Made by a program: the position numbers and the translations under genes | Notes under the pieces: model-generated | What the model was told of the DNA's origin: nothing | Databases searched by the model: none | Seen by the model: only the letters and a program-made list of their open reading frames with translations | Assembly: GCA_900755035.1 (NCBI GenBank) | Contig: CAAEEZ010000017.1 | Coordinates: 310,001-374,000, forward strand | Length of the DNA: 64,000 nucleotides | Direction: 5' to 3' | Origin: Clostridia bacterium | GTDB taxonomy: Bacteria > Bacillota > Clostridia > Christensenellales > CAAEEZ01 | Shown: positions 44,827 to 53,837 of the stretch, in pieces | How positions within the stretch are numbered: the first letter of the stretch is position 1 | Layout: each line of letters starts with the position of its first letter

Positions 44827-45702
44827 TTATAGGCTCTTTACTATCTTACGGCATGCCTCTCTGCCTTCCTTAGAAAGTGGTAAGAATGGTTTTCTACATT
44901 CGCCCATTTCAATGCCCATTTCTTCTAGTACGCCTTTTTCCATAGCGAATACGCCGTATTTGATTAGCGTTGCAATTATTTCGTTTGCCTCGTTTTGAAC
45001 TTTTTGGCAAGTAGCAACGTCGTTTTGCTTAAACGCATTGTAGATTGCAATAAATTTCTCTGCCATAAAGTTGTAGGTAGAGCCTATTCCACCGTCAGCG
45101 CCCATACTTAATCCTGCAACGAACATCTCGTCAAAGCCGTTATATACGATAGGTTTTGCTTCCATCGTTTTGAATTGTTGCAACATATACAAATCCGACG
45201 TGGTGTGCTTAATACCTATAAACTTCTTGTTTTGGAACATATCGTCAGCCATTTGCTTATTAAAGTTAAAGCCGTTAGCCCCCGGGAAGTTGTACATAAT
45301 CATAGGGATATTTACGCTGTTTGCAATATCGTTATAGTAACCCTTGATTGCTTCGTAGCCAAAAGAATAGTAATAAGGAGCAACCGCAGAAATAGCGTCG
45401 TAGCCAAGTTCTTCGGCGTATTTTGCCATTTCAATAGCGTGGCCGGTATGAATAGTACCCACGTGAGCAATCAAAGTAGATTTGCCTTCGTTTGCCTCGG
45501 CAGCGGCCTTAAATAGTTGTTTTCTTTCCTCAACGGATAAAAGTAATCCTTCGCCCGTTGAACCACCAACGTAAAATCCGTTTACGCCTTTTTGCAAATT
45601 CATCTTTACAAGTTTGTCGATAGCATCTTCGTTAATGGTGTTATCTTGCTTGAAAGGAGTAAGTAATGCTGGGAACACGCCCTTAAATTTTTCTAAATCC
45701 AT
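44827..45702 (-). CDS. nanA: N-acetylneuraminate lyase
   Basis: A 291-residue class I aldolase splitting sialic acid into N-acetylmannosamine and pyruvate. The Schiff-base lysine K165 (FIGIKHTTSD) and Tyr137 (MYNFPGANGF) sit at the same numbers as in E. coli NanA; GGSTGEGLLLS is the carboxylate-binding loop that marks lyases over dihydrodipicolinate synthases. GAGG lies 5-6 bases before the ATG. Confidence 0.95.
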   Translation of the reverse strand: MDLEKFKGVFPALLTPFKQDNTINEDAIDKLVKMNLQKGVNGFYVGGSTGEGLLLSVEERKQLFKAAAEANEGKSTLIAHVGTIHTGHAIEMAKYAEELGYDAISAVAPYYYSFGYEAIKGYYNDIANSVNIPMIMYNFPGANGFNFNKQMADDMFQNKKFIGIKHTTSDLYMLQQFKTMEAKPIVYNGFDEMFVAGLSMGADGGIGSTYNFMAEKFIAIYNAFKQNDVATCQKVQNEANEIIATLIKYGVFAMEKGVLEEMGIEMGECRKPFLPLSKEGREACRKIVKSL

Positions 45703-45768
45703 TTTTTCCTCGTATTTAAATTAGTTTTATTTATTATAACAAATAGATACGCTATTTGCAATTATTAG

Positions 45769-46629
45769 TTATTGATTTGTAAATTTTCCGTTTAATCCTG
45801 CGTATATTGCGCCGAAAAATCCCGCTTTGTTTCTAAGCGTAGCAGGCACTACGTTATCCACCTTGTCGGTTAAATCTTTTAGCCAATATTGTTTTAACTC
45901 GACAAGCCCACCGCCAACCACTATTACGTCTGGGCTATACAGCTTTTTTGCCTCGTTTATCACCTTTTCAAAATCCAAAATAAACTCCGCAATTTCTTTT
46001 TCGTACTTAGCCTTATTTTCCATTACGAAGGTAAGGTCGTCGTTATTTACGCTTTTCTTTAAGCCGTTTGCCGATACGTAACACTCGGCGCAACCGTTTT
46101 TGCCACAAAAACATTTTCTGCCGTTTTCGTGAAGTGTATAGTGCCCTAGCCTTACGTCTATAACCGAAGTTTCGTCAAGTTTATCGTTTACTAATACCGA
46201 CGAACCAAGCCCCGTACCCAAAGTCAGCATCATCACCTTGCCTTTTAGGTTGGAAAAATATGCTTCGCCAATAAGTGCTGCAACGGCGTCGTTAATCACG
46301 ATTACACGACTTCCTATCCTTTTAGTAAGTTCTTTGGATATTTCAAGCCCCGTAAAACCCATCAAAGCGTCGGTTGCATAGGTAACTACGCCCGTATTCC
46401 AATCAATAGTACCTGCGCTACTTACGTATACGCCGTAAATTTCAGCCGAGTAAAACCTTCTAATAGCCTTCTCCACGTTCAAAAGTATCACTTCCCTGCC
46501 TTTATCACCCTGTGTTGCCACCCAAAAGGTATCAACTACTTCATAGCTACGTATATCGCTAGCGTTCTCCACCTTGACAAGCGCACTTTTAATGCCCGTT
46601 CCACCTATATCTACGCCAACTACTAGCAT
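45769..46629 (-). CDS. nanK: ROK-family N-acetylmannosamine kinase
   Basis: A 286-residue sugar kinase phosphorylating N-acetylmannosamine. It shows the ATP-binding GVDIGGTGIKSALV, catalytic Asp in VINDAVAALIGEA, TLGTGLGSSV, and the ROK zinc site (CFCGKNGCAECY). It overlaps nanE by 7 bases. The context between nanE and nanA supports ManNAc over glucose as substrate. Confidence 0.9.
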   Translation of the reverse strand: MLVVGVDIGGTGIKSALVKVENASDIRSYEVVDTFWVATQGDKGREVILLNVEKAIRRFYSAEIYGVYVSSAGTIDWNTGVVTYATDALMGFTGLEISKELTKRIGSRVIVINDAVAALIGEAYFSNLKGKVMMLTLGTGLGSSVLVNDKLDETSVIDVRLGHYTLHENGRKCFCGKNGCAECYVSANGLKKSVNNDDLTFVMENKAKYEKEIAEFILDFEKVINEAKKLYSPDVIVVGGGLVELKQYWLKDLTDKVDNVVPATLRNKAGFFGAIYAGLNGKFTNQ

Positions 46630-47303
46630 AAATTCATAACCTCGCTAAAACGCTTAGTAATATCTTTTGGTCTTGTAATACTGCTACCTATAACCACGGC
46701 GTACACACCCGTTTTGCACACTTTTTCAAGTTGACCTCTTTCCCAAATGCCACCCTCAGCAATAATCTTGCGATTAGGAAAATCATTTACTAGTTTTGCC
46801 AAAAAGTCGTAGTCGGGTATTTCGATTCCCTTAGTTTTTTCGGTATATCCACGCATTGTAGAACCTATGTAGTCAAAGCCAAGTTTGTCAGCAGTAACTG
46901 CGTCGTCGTAGTCGGAGCAATCCGCCATAATTTCTACTTCTGGCTTGTTTTCTCTTATATATTTTACCAAATCTTCTAGTTTTTCACCGTTTGGGCGTTC
47001 TCTTCCCGTGCAGTCAAGCGCTATAACTTGGCAATCAGTCTTTTCAAGTAAGTCCTTTACTTCCTTTATAGTAGGGGTAATATATACGTCGCTACCTTCG
47101 TAAACTGCTTTGATAATGCCTATAACAGGTACGCTAACCTCGTTCATAATAGCGTTTATATCCTCTACGTAATTTGCTCTTATGCCTTTTGCCCCACCTT
47201 CAACGGCAGCGTAAGCAAAATGATGCATTAAATTTTTGCCGTACAACGGCTCGCCTTTAACTGCTTGGCAAGAAACGATAAGTCCTCTTTGTAAATTTGC
47301 CAT
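46623..47303 (-). CDS. nanE: N-acetylmannosamine-6-phosphate 2-epimerase
   Basis: A 226-residue TIM-barrel enzyme making GlcNAc-6-P from ManNAc-6-P. Family motifs: LIVSCQAVKGEPL, GAKGIRANYVEDI, VPVIGIIKAVYEGSDVYITP, ALDCTGRERPNG, IIAEGGIWERGQL and VVIGSSITRP. The start at 47303 has AGGAGAAG before it and overlaps the sialidase stop by one base; the frame opens 21 bases earlier without support. Confidence 0.95.
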   Translation of the reverse strand: MANLQRGLIVSCQAVKGEPLYGKNLMHHFAYAAVEGGAKGIRANYVEDINAIMNEVSVPVIGIIKAVYEGSDVYITPTIKEVKDLLEKTDCQVIALDCTGRERPNGEKLEDLVKYIRENKPEVEIMADCSDYDDAVTADKLGFDYIGSTMRGYTEKTKGIEIPDYDFLAKLVNDFPNRKIIAEGGIWERGQLEKVCKTGVYAVVIGSSITRPKDITKRFSEVMNLC

Positions 47304-48592
47304 TATTCTTCTCCTTTTATCCATTTAGTAGTAATCGTCGTAAACTCTATTGCTTCGTGCATAGTAGACCCTTCGTAAAGTACGCCTATTTCACCGTTTG
47401 GCATCATCGTCATAGAACTATACACGAATTCGCCTTCCGTAAGCACCCTAGAATACGGGAAAGTTTCGCCGTAGTCGTAAGATAGTCTTACCACGCCGTT
47501 TTTCCTAGCCTTCGTGTCGGCAGCGTTCAAGAAGACGGTTGCTTCGCCCTTTTCGTCCTTAACGTTAATAACGCTACATTGACAAATGCAATGAGTAAGT
47601 TGTTCTTGATATTTAACGTCCTGCCAACTTTCACCACCGTCACAACTTATCGCCGTCAAAATCCTACGTTTTGGATTGTGATTACGCATAAATATTTTTA
47701 GGTCGCCGTTAGGTAATTCTATTACTTGGCTTTCGGTTATCATATCGTTTGGCATTACGAATTTTTCGTTTACCTTGTAAAACAATACTTTACGTTTATC
47801 GTTTGGCGATTTGCCCCTATGCCACGTCTTGCCTTGGTCGTCGCTGTAAATTACTGCGTTAGACAGCATAAGTATTCTTCCGCCAGCCGTGTTGTAATAG
47901 ATAGGGAAAATATATCTGCCTTTATATTTGCCGTTTTTTATTACGATACCCGTTCCCGGTCCTGCGCCGATAAAACTCATATATTTTTCTTTTACTTGGT
48001 TATTTAGGCATACGGGCTCGCTCCACGTTGCGCCGTCGTCAAAACTAGATTGAATATACAAAAAGAAAGTATTTTTTTCCTTGTATTTGCCGTCCCTTTC
48101 GTAGATGTTGCCAAGGCTTTCCTCACCGCTAGTAACGTTGCCCTTTTCGTCCACTTTTGCTACTACTTCGCCGTCCATTATTACTTCGCCGTCCTTTACG
48201 TAGCCTTCTTTTTTGCCGTCATAAACTAACCTATATCCCTCTTTCGTTTCGCCTATACCTTTACTACTAGCCAAAATGCCAACGCCAGCAGGAGTATGCG
48301 TGTATATCATAAATATGCCGTTAGTTTCCTCGTCGTACAACATACAAGCGTCGATACTTGACGAAGATGTCATCTTTGCCTTTCCTACTTCTTCCTTAAC
48401 TACTATCACGTCTTGCCACGTTTTACCGCTGTCAAACGACCTACGAACTACCTTGCCAATTAGGTTTGGATTGTCGCCACCACCGTACCATCTTTCGTCA
48501 CAGCAAGCAACCACTACGCCGTTTTTAGTAGTAATAATAGAAGGCACCCTATAATTACCCGCTCTATTTAATTCTTTTGAAAAAATTTGCAT
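47303..48592 (-). CDS. Sialidase (GH33, BNR/Asp-box repeats)
   Basis: A 429-residue exo-sialidase-like enzyme. It has the YRVPS arginine motif (R15), about five Asp boxes (SFDSGKTW, SFDDGATW, SDDQGKTW, SCDGGESW, SYDYGETF), the FIGAGPGTGI segment and a late Tyr (FVYSSMT) suited as nucleophile. An insert near 125-185 (YRLVYDGKKEGYVKDGEV...) corresponds to that in many gut sialidases. No signal peptide or anchor is present, so it appears cytoplasmic. It is the first gene of sialidase-nanE-nanK-nanA, with AGAGGTG before the ATG. Confidence 0.93.
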   Translation of the reverse strand: MQIFSKELNRAGNYRVPSIITTKNGVVVACCDERWYGGGDNPNLIGKVVRRSFDSGKTWQDVIVVKEEVGKAKMTSSSSIDACMLYDEETNGIFMIYTHTPAGVGILASSKGIGETKEGYRLVYDGKKEGYVKDGEVIMDGEVVAKVDEKGNVTSGEESLGNIYERDGKYKEKNTFFLYIQSSFDDGATWSEPVCLNNQVKEKYMSFIGAGPGTGIVIKNGKYKGRYIFPIYYNTAGGRILMLSNAVIYSDDQGKTWHRGKSPNDKRKVLFYKVNEKFVMPNDMITESQVIELPNGDLKIFMRNHNPKRRILTAISCDGGESWQDVKYQEQLTHCICQCSVINVKDEKGEATVFLNAADTKARKNGVVRLSYDYGETFPYSRVLTEGEFVYSSMTMMPNGEIGVLYEGSTMHEAIEFTTITTKWIKGEE

Positions 48593-48772
48593 ATTTCACC
48601 TCTTATATACTCTTTAATAATATTGTAGCATAGACAAAAAGAAAAAAACAGCAAAAACATATATTACCTACCATTTTCACACAAATAATTTTAGAAAATT
48701 TCTTTTTTATATGCAATATCAATAAAAACAGCGTTTTTCAAAAAAAAACAGTTCCTATTTTGAACAAAACCC

Positions 48773-48801
48773 TTGAATGTGATCACATATTATTGTATAA
48801 T
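48773..48801 (+). promoter_or_regulatory. Promoter with a 12-bp palindrome, sialic-acid transporter gene
   Basis: TTGAAT (48773-48778), 17-base spacer, TATAAT (48796-48801). The perfect palindrome ATGTGATCACAT (48777-48788) overlaps the end of the -35 and half of the spacer, a position suited to repression. Confidence 0.7.
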
Positions 48802-48831
48802 TGTACTATTAGTTAATTTTATGAGGTTATA

Positions 48832-50694
48832 ATGGGAAAATTAAAGGAACTTGTTAACAAGGGTGTTGGCATGTTAAAGGACGTTAAAACGTACTGGAAA
48901 ACGCCAAAACCAGGCAACTATCTTAGTTTCAAAGAAGCCGCTGCCTACTGTATAGGTGGTATGGGCGTCGTGGGTGCGTCGGTTATTCCAACCTACGTTA
49001 CCTTAGCAGCAGGACAATACGTTGCGGCTGCGCTTAAAATCAAAGTAGACGATATATTCCTAATAGGTATTATTACTACTATTATTACTATACTTCGTTC
49101 TCCGCTTTGTAGTTGGCTTATTGATAATACGAGGTCTAGGTTTGGTAAATTCCGTCCATATCTAATTTGGATGCCGATACCTATCATTGCCTGTTTGTTC
49201 TTGCTTGGTTGGATACCGTATGCATTACAAGGCAGTTACGTAGCGATGCTCGTCGTCTTTACGTTAATATTTAATTTGCTGCAATTCTTCTTGCAACTCT
49301 ACACGTTGTCATTCAACAGTCTGCTACAAGTTATTTCTCCAAAGCAATCGGAAAAAGAAATGCTAATGAGTTTTGGCTCGGTAGTATACTCTCTTGGACC
49401 ATCGGTTGTTAACTTTATCTTCCCGTTACTTGCAAACGTTATGTTTACCATCGGCGCAGGCGACAATAAGATAATGGGTGTAAATACGATAGGACCTTAT
49501 CAATGGCTACTACCGTTAATTATGTGTATTTGTATGGCGCTTGGTTACCTAACCGCTTTTGGCACAAAAGAAAGAATAGTTACTAGCAAAAAATACGTTC
49601 AAAAGGTTAAATTCTTTGATGGCGTAAAAAAGACGGTTAAAAACAAATATTTCTGGATTATAAACCTTAGTACAGCAATCGGTGTATTTAAGCTTGTAGG
49701 TACTACCTTCGTAGTTTGGATTTGCAGTTATCTAATTAAAGAAGATTGGGCGCAAAGCGTATTCACTACTCTTATGGGCTCTGCGTGCTTACCCGGTATG
49801 TTACTTGCCCCTATCTTAATTAAAAAGTTCGGCAAGAAAAACCTAATCTTATTTAGTAATATATTTGCAGTAATTCTTACCGCAATTATGGCAGGACTAT
49901 GCGCAGCCCCAGGCTCGGCATCTGCATATATAATGCTACTGTTCTCGTTCCTAATCACTATGGTAAACGCAGTACAAGTAGTAACGACCCCTGCTATCGG
50001 CGCTCAAATGTACGACTATCAACAATACAAAACGGGCGATAGACTAGAAGGCTTTATCTCCCAATTCGGTATAATCATTACTAGCGCAATCGGTATCGGT
50101 ACTGCCTACGTACTACCTTTTATTCAAAAGCACTTTGGCTACACCGAAGACCCTGCCGTTCTTGCGCAAACTAGCGTAATATACCCTATCATAATGTATA
50201 GTTGCATAGCAGGTATTATATCGGGCGTACTTGCAACGATTCCGTTCTTCTTCTGGGATCTAAGCGAAAAACGTCACGAAAGCGTTGTAGAAATACTAAA
50301 AGTTCGTGCGCTTAAAGAAGACAAACAACTAACTGACGAAACGGCAACCGAACTTGAAGCAAAACTTGAAAAAGGCGAAAATAACGCACTTACCGAATAT
50401 CTACAAACTACTAAGCTTGCCGAGGCTGAAGAATACATCTCAATACAAGAGAACGTAAACGTCGACAGCGTAATTCCTGAGGGCGTGATACAAGCAGAAG
50501 TATGCATTGTAAACGTGGACATTGACGACTCGTCAAGAATAACTAACGAACTTCTTAACGACACCGAAAACACAGTTATAGAAGAAACGTTAGTATACGC
50601 GCCTACAAACGACGACGTTGAGATTGCTACCGAGCCAGCCGATACTGAAATAACGGAAAGCGATACTGCTAGCGAAAGCAATAAGGACGAATAA
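48832..50694 (+). CDS. GPH/MFS-type transporter, probably for sialosides or sialic acid
   Basis: A 620-residue membrane protein of the GPH/MFS type with about twelve helices (LRSPLCSWLIDNTRSRFGKF is the family's loop 2-3 motif). It ends in about 130 hydrophilic residues that are strongly acidic and Thr/Glu/Asp-rich. It diverges from the sialidase-nan operon, sharing a 240-bp control region. Because the sialidase and fucosidase lack signal peptides, uptake of intact sialylated oligosaccharides is a reasonable idea. Known sialic-acid carriers are of other subfamilies, so the substrate is inferred only from context. Confidence 0.82.
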   Translation: MGKLKELVNKGVGMLKDVKTYWKTPKPGNYLSFKEAAAYCIGGMGVVGASVIPTYVTLAAGQYVAAALKIKVDDIFLIGIITTIITILRSPLCSWLIDNTRSRFGKFRPYLIWMPIPIIACLFLLGWIPYALQGSYVAMLVVFTLIFNLLQFFLQLYTLSFNSLLQVISPKQSEKEMLMSFGSVVYSLGPSVVNFIFPLLANVMFTIGAGDNKIMGVNTIGPYQWLLPLIMCICMALGYLTAFGTKERIVTSKKYVQKVKFFDGVKKTVKNKYFWIINLSTAIGVFKLVGTTFVVWICSYLIKEDWAQSVFTTLMGSACLPGMLLAPILIKKFGKKNLILFSNIFAVILTAIMAGLCAAPGSASAYIMLLFSFLITMVNAVQVVTTPAIGAQMYDYQQYKTGDRLEGFISQFGIIITSAIGIGTAYVLPFIQKHFGYTEDPAVLAQTSVIYPIIMYSCIAGIISGVLATIPFFFWDLSEKRHESVVEILKVRALKEDKQLTDETATELEAKLEKGENNALTEYLQTTKLAEAEEYISIQENVNVDSVIPEGVIQAEVCIVNVDIDDSSRITNELLNDTENTVIEETLVYAPTNDDVEIATEPADTEITESDTASESNKDE

Positions 50695-50703
50695 AAAAGC
50701 AAA

Positions 50704-50736
50704 TTAAAAGCGGGCCAACTACCCGCTTTTATTTTA
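50704..50736 (+). terminator. Terminator of the GPH-type transporter gene
   Basis: AAAAGCGGG (50706-50714) pairs with CCCGCTTTT (50722-50730), followed by ATTTTAC. Confidence 0.88.
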
Positions 50737-51283
50737 CGCAAAAATCTTTTTTGCAACGCTAATTATTTCATTTTCAAAGTTACTTAGTTCGATTTTTCTA
50801 TCACTTCTAGTAAGCAATTAAAAATACAAAGTTTACAACGTGCTAGCCTAATTTTGAATAACATATACCATATATTATTTACGATTATAAACCGCTCTTT
50901 TTTCTAACGTATGAATTAACAATTTTTCTACTTTCAAAATTATGCTTTATCCAAGTAGCAACGTTTTCTAACCAAACTATTATCATTTATTCTTTTAATA
51001 TTGCACAATGTCTATATTTACGATACCATATATACGTTTTGAATTTTTTATCGCAAACTGCAAATTATATACTAGAAAGAAACTTTATTACTAAAAACAC
51101 TTAAAACAAAAAAAAATTATTAAAAAACCGAGAAATCCTACAAGTGATGAAATATTTTTGCATAAAATCTAAAATACCAAAATATTTTTGCCTTATGCCG
51201 TATATTTGATAATTATTACAAAACATATTAAATAATTCGGCTCTATTTTAATATTTTTTTTGGTTTTTGACTTTTTAATTTTG
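50737..51283. other. AT-rich intergenic region upstream of gdhA
   Basis: About 550 bases without a supportable gene. A near-repeat (AAATATTTTTGC, first near 51149, again near 51180) is the only structure I notice before the gdhA promoter. Confidence 0.45.
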
Positions 51284-51312
51284 TTGACATATCCACTATC
51301 GCTTCTTATAAT
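51284..51312 (+). promoter_or_regulatory. Promoter of gdhA
   Basis: Perfect consensus: TTGACA (51284-51289), 17-base spacer, TATAAT (51307-51312), 47 bases before the start. Confidence 0.9.
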
Positions 51313-51358
51313 AAATATAAAAGAATTATATAGGATTGAAATTTATTTGGAGGATAAA

Positions 51359-52708
51359 ATGTCTGGTTACATTGACGAAGTAATAAAAGCAACTGAGGAA
51401 GCCAACCCTTTTCAACCGGAATTTATGCAAACGGTAAAAGAAGTACTAACCTCCTTATCGCCGATAATAAATGCGAACGAAGAATTATACAGAAAAAGAG
51501 CAATTCTTGAAAGAATTGTCGAACCTGAAAGGCAAATCATTTTTAGAGTTCCTTGGACCGACGACAAAGGCAATGCGCACATAAACCGTGGATATCGTGT
51601 GCAATTCAACAGTGCAATAGGACCTTATAAAGGCGGTCTACGTTTCCAAAAGAACGTAAATTTAAGCATAATCAAGTTTTTGGGCTTTGAACAAGTATTC
51701 AAAAACAGCCTAACAGGACTACCTATGGGTGGCGGTAAAGGTGGTAGCGATTTTGACCCTAACGGCAAATCCGACGACGAAATAATGCGTTTTTGCCAAA
51801 GTTTTATGACCGAGTTATACCGTCATATCGGCCCTAGCGTAGACGTACCTGCCGGCGATATGGGTGTTGGTGGTAGAGAAATTGGCTACTTGTTTGGTCA
51901 ATACAAACGTATTAGAGATTCTTACGACAACGGCGTACTAACCGGTAAAGGCAAATCGTACGGCGGTAGTAGAATTCGTCCTGAGGCAACGGGATTTGGT
52001 GCAACCTACTTCTTGTGCGAAGTGCTTGCCCATCAAAAAGAAAGCATACAAGGCAAAACCTTCTGCTTGTCGGGTTTTGGCAACGTAGCGTGGGGCTCGG
52101 CTAAAAAAATTGCCGAACTTGGCGGAAAGGTAATCACCCTAAGCGGTCCTGACGGCTATATATTAGATATGGACGGCGTAAGCGGTGAAAAGATAGACTA
52201 TATGCTAGAAATGCGTGCAAGCGGTAGAAACGTAGTTAAAGACTACGCAGACAAATTCGGCGTACCGTTCTTTGAAGGTCAAAAACCTTGGGGCAACGTA
52301 AAAGCGGATATATATATGCCTTGCGCTATGCAAAACGAAATAAACATTGACGACGCTAAAAAAATGGTGGAAATGGGCATTAAATACTTAAACGAAGTAT
52401 CGAATATGCCAACCACTAACGAAGCAATGGAGTATTTGCAAGAAAACGGCGTAATCGTATGCCCTAGCAAAGCAGTAAACGCAGGTGGCGTAGCAGTATC
52501 GGGACTAGAAATGTCGCAAAACAGCGAAAGAATGTCGTGGACGGCTGAAAAGGTGGATAAAGAATTACAAAAAATAATGAAAAATATCCACTCTCAAATC
52601 GTAAAAGTTTTGAAAAAATACAACCTTGGTTACAACCTCGTTGCAGGCGCTAACCTAGCAGGCTTCCAAAAGGTAGCGGACGCTATGCTTGCGCAAGGAT
52701 TAGTATAA
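51359..52708 (+). CDS. gdhA: Glutamate dehydrogenase (hexameric, NADP-type)
   Basis: A 449-residue enzyme that aminates 2-oxoglutarate to glutamate. It has GPYKGGLRF, the signature LPMGGGKGGSDFDP with the active lysine, the DVPAGDMGVGGREIGYLFG segment, and the Rossmann GFGNVAWG. Length and sequence are those of the NADP-dependent clostridial/enteric class. The start at 51359 has GGAGG 6 bases upstream; the frame opens 99 bases earlier over the promoter. A consensus promoter and strong terminator make it a monocistronic, probably well-expressed gene. Confidence 0.96.
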   Translation: MSGYIDEVIKATEEANPFQPEFMQTVKEVLTSLSPIINANEELYRKRAILERIVEPERQIIFRVPWTDDKGNAHINRGYRVQFNSAIGPYKGGLRFQKNVNLSIIKFLGFEQVFKNSLTGLPMGGGKGGSDFDPNGKSDDEIMRFCQSFMTELYRHIGPSVDVPAGDMGVGGREIGYLFGQYKRIRDSYDNGVLTGKGKSYGGSRIRPEATGFGATYFLCEVLAHQKESIQGKTFCLSGFGNVAWGSAKKIAELGGKVITLSGPDGYILDMDGVSGEKIDYMLEMRASGRNVVKDYADKFGVPFFEGQKPWGNVKADIYMPCAMQNEINIDDAKKMVEMGIKYLNEVSNMPTTNEAMEYLQENGVIVCPSKAVNAGGVAVSGLEMSQNSERMSWTAEKVDKELQKIMKNIHSQIVKVLKKYNLGYNLVAGANLAGFQKVADAMLAQGLV

Positions 52709-52738
52709 TTTCAAAATTACACCTAATATAACTAAATC

Positions 52739-52776
52739 TAAAAAACAGCCTTGAATTTTTCAAGGCTGTTTTTTTA
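52739..52776. terminator. Terminator of gdhA (also suits the opposing gene)
   Basis: A 15-bp stem AAAAACAGCCTTGAA (52741-52755) / TTCAAGGCTGTTTTT (52759-52773) with a 3-base loop and T tract. Confidence 0.92.
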
Positions 52777-52807
52777 ATCTTATTATTTTAACTAATATTT
52801 ACAAAAT

Positions 52808-53319
52808 TTATAAGGTAAATTCCCCTTCGTAAACCATAGACTTACCTATTGGTTTTCCGCTAAGTTTTACCAAAGTATCGTACCTAACAAAATGAAGTCC
52901 GCACTTTTCAAGTACTCTTCTTGACGCAATATTTTGCTCTGCAATATCAACTATAAATTTACGTGCCCCTAGCCCCAAAGCAAAACGAATAATCGCTTTT
53001 ACAGCCTCGGTCGCATATTCGTTGTTCCAATACTCATAGGCGAGATTGTAACCGAAAGTATATTCTTCGTGCTGACCACTCTTTTTAAGGCTAATACTAC
53101 CTATTAAGTTACCGTCGTTTTTAGTTGCGATACCAAATGCATATTCGTCAACAAGCATATTTACACTTAAAATCCACTCTTTACTTGCTCTACGCTTTCG
53201 TAGGTATCGTACACCATATATTTAGATACTCTATCGTCGCCAAGCCACTTAAAAACGTCAGTAGCGTCTTGCTCGCTAAGTTCACTAAGTATCAATCGCT
53301 CGGTAATTATACGCTCCAT
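52808..53319 (-). pseudogene. GNAT-family acetyltransferase (RimJ/RimL-like), frameshifted
   Basis: Two frames together give a complete acetyltransferase. The N-terminal part (53319-53167) reads MERIITERLILSELSEQDAT and VSKYMVYDTYESVEQVK, then stops. The C-terminal part (to 52808) continues as KEWILSVNMLVDEYAFGIAT, the LIGSISLKK strand, YATEAVKAIIRFAL (acetyl-CoA loop) and NIASRRVLEKCGLHFV. Restoring one A in the AAA run at 53180-53182 joins them as EQVKEWIL. It would acetylate a protein N-terminus or small molecule. It may be a true lesion or a homopolymer error. No strong ribosome site precedes 53319. Confidence 0.78.
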
Positions 53320-53345
53320 ATTTTCTTAAAACAAATTATCAAATA

Positions 53346-53837
53346 CTATTTTTTAACAAGCATTAGTACACCGTCAACAACGGCAAGAACGCCTAGTACG
53401 ATAAATATTGCATCGGATAGTTCCCACTTAGAAACGATTAGAAGTACGCCTACAAGTAAAACTACAAGTGGTACGATAATTGCTTTTGCAAGGGCAAATC
53501 CTTTTGCTGATTTAAGAATATTGATATTGCTAGCAAACAAGTAAATGCCGTAAATTACAGCGCAAATACCTATAATTAATAGCGTAATATCAAGTATAGT
53601 CCAACCACACGTTATTACTACTATACCTACTGCCATATCCACTATGCCGATTGCATAATCTTTATTTACAAGTTTTATAATGCCCACTACAATAAGTAAC
53701 GCACCTACAATAGTAAACAATATGCTAAGCATACTAGAACGGAATATACAGAAAAGTACGCCGATTAATATCATAGCAATAGCCGTTATAATATAACTAT
53801 TGCTTGAAGATGTAATTTTTTTAGTATTATTACTCAT
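53346..53837 (-). CDS. HdeD/DUF308-like small membrane protein
   Basis: A 163-residue protein with six closely spaced hydrophobic helices and repeated GxxLIVxGIIKLV-like turns, the layout of HdeD/DUF308 proteins, for which a role in stress or acid tolerance has been proposed. A short hydrophilic N-terminus (MSNNTKKITSSSNS) precedes the first helix. The start at 53837 is chosen for AGGTGAT 3-6 bases upstream; the frame opens 120 bases earlier without support. It is upstream of the broken GNAT gene on the same strand. Confidence 0.75.
   Translation of the reverse strand: MSNNTKKITSSSNSYIITAIAMILIGVLFCIFRSSMLSILFTIVGALLIVVGIIKLVNKDYAIGIVDMAVGIVVITCGWTILDITLLIIGICAVIYGIYLFASNINILKSAKGFALAKAIIVPLVVLLVGVLLIVSKWELSDAIFIVLGVLAVVDGVLMLVKK

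Noticed and set aside
48778..48787. CRP binding site reading of TGTGATCACA
   Set aside because: CRP sites need a 6-base gap between TGTGA and TCACA; here the arms abut, and cAMP-CRP control is not expected in clostridia.
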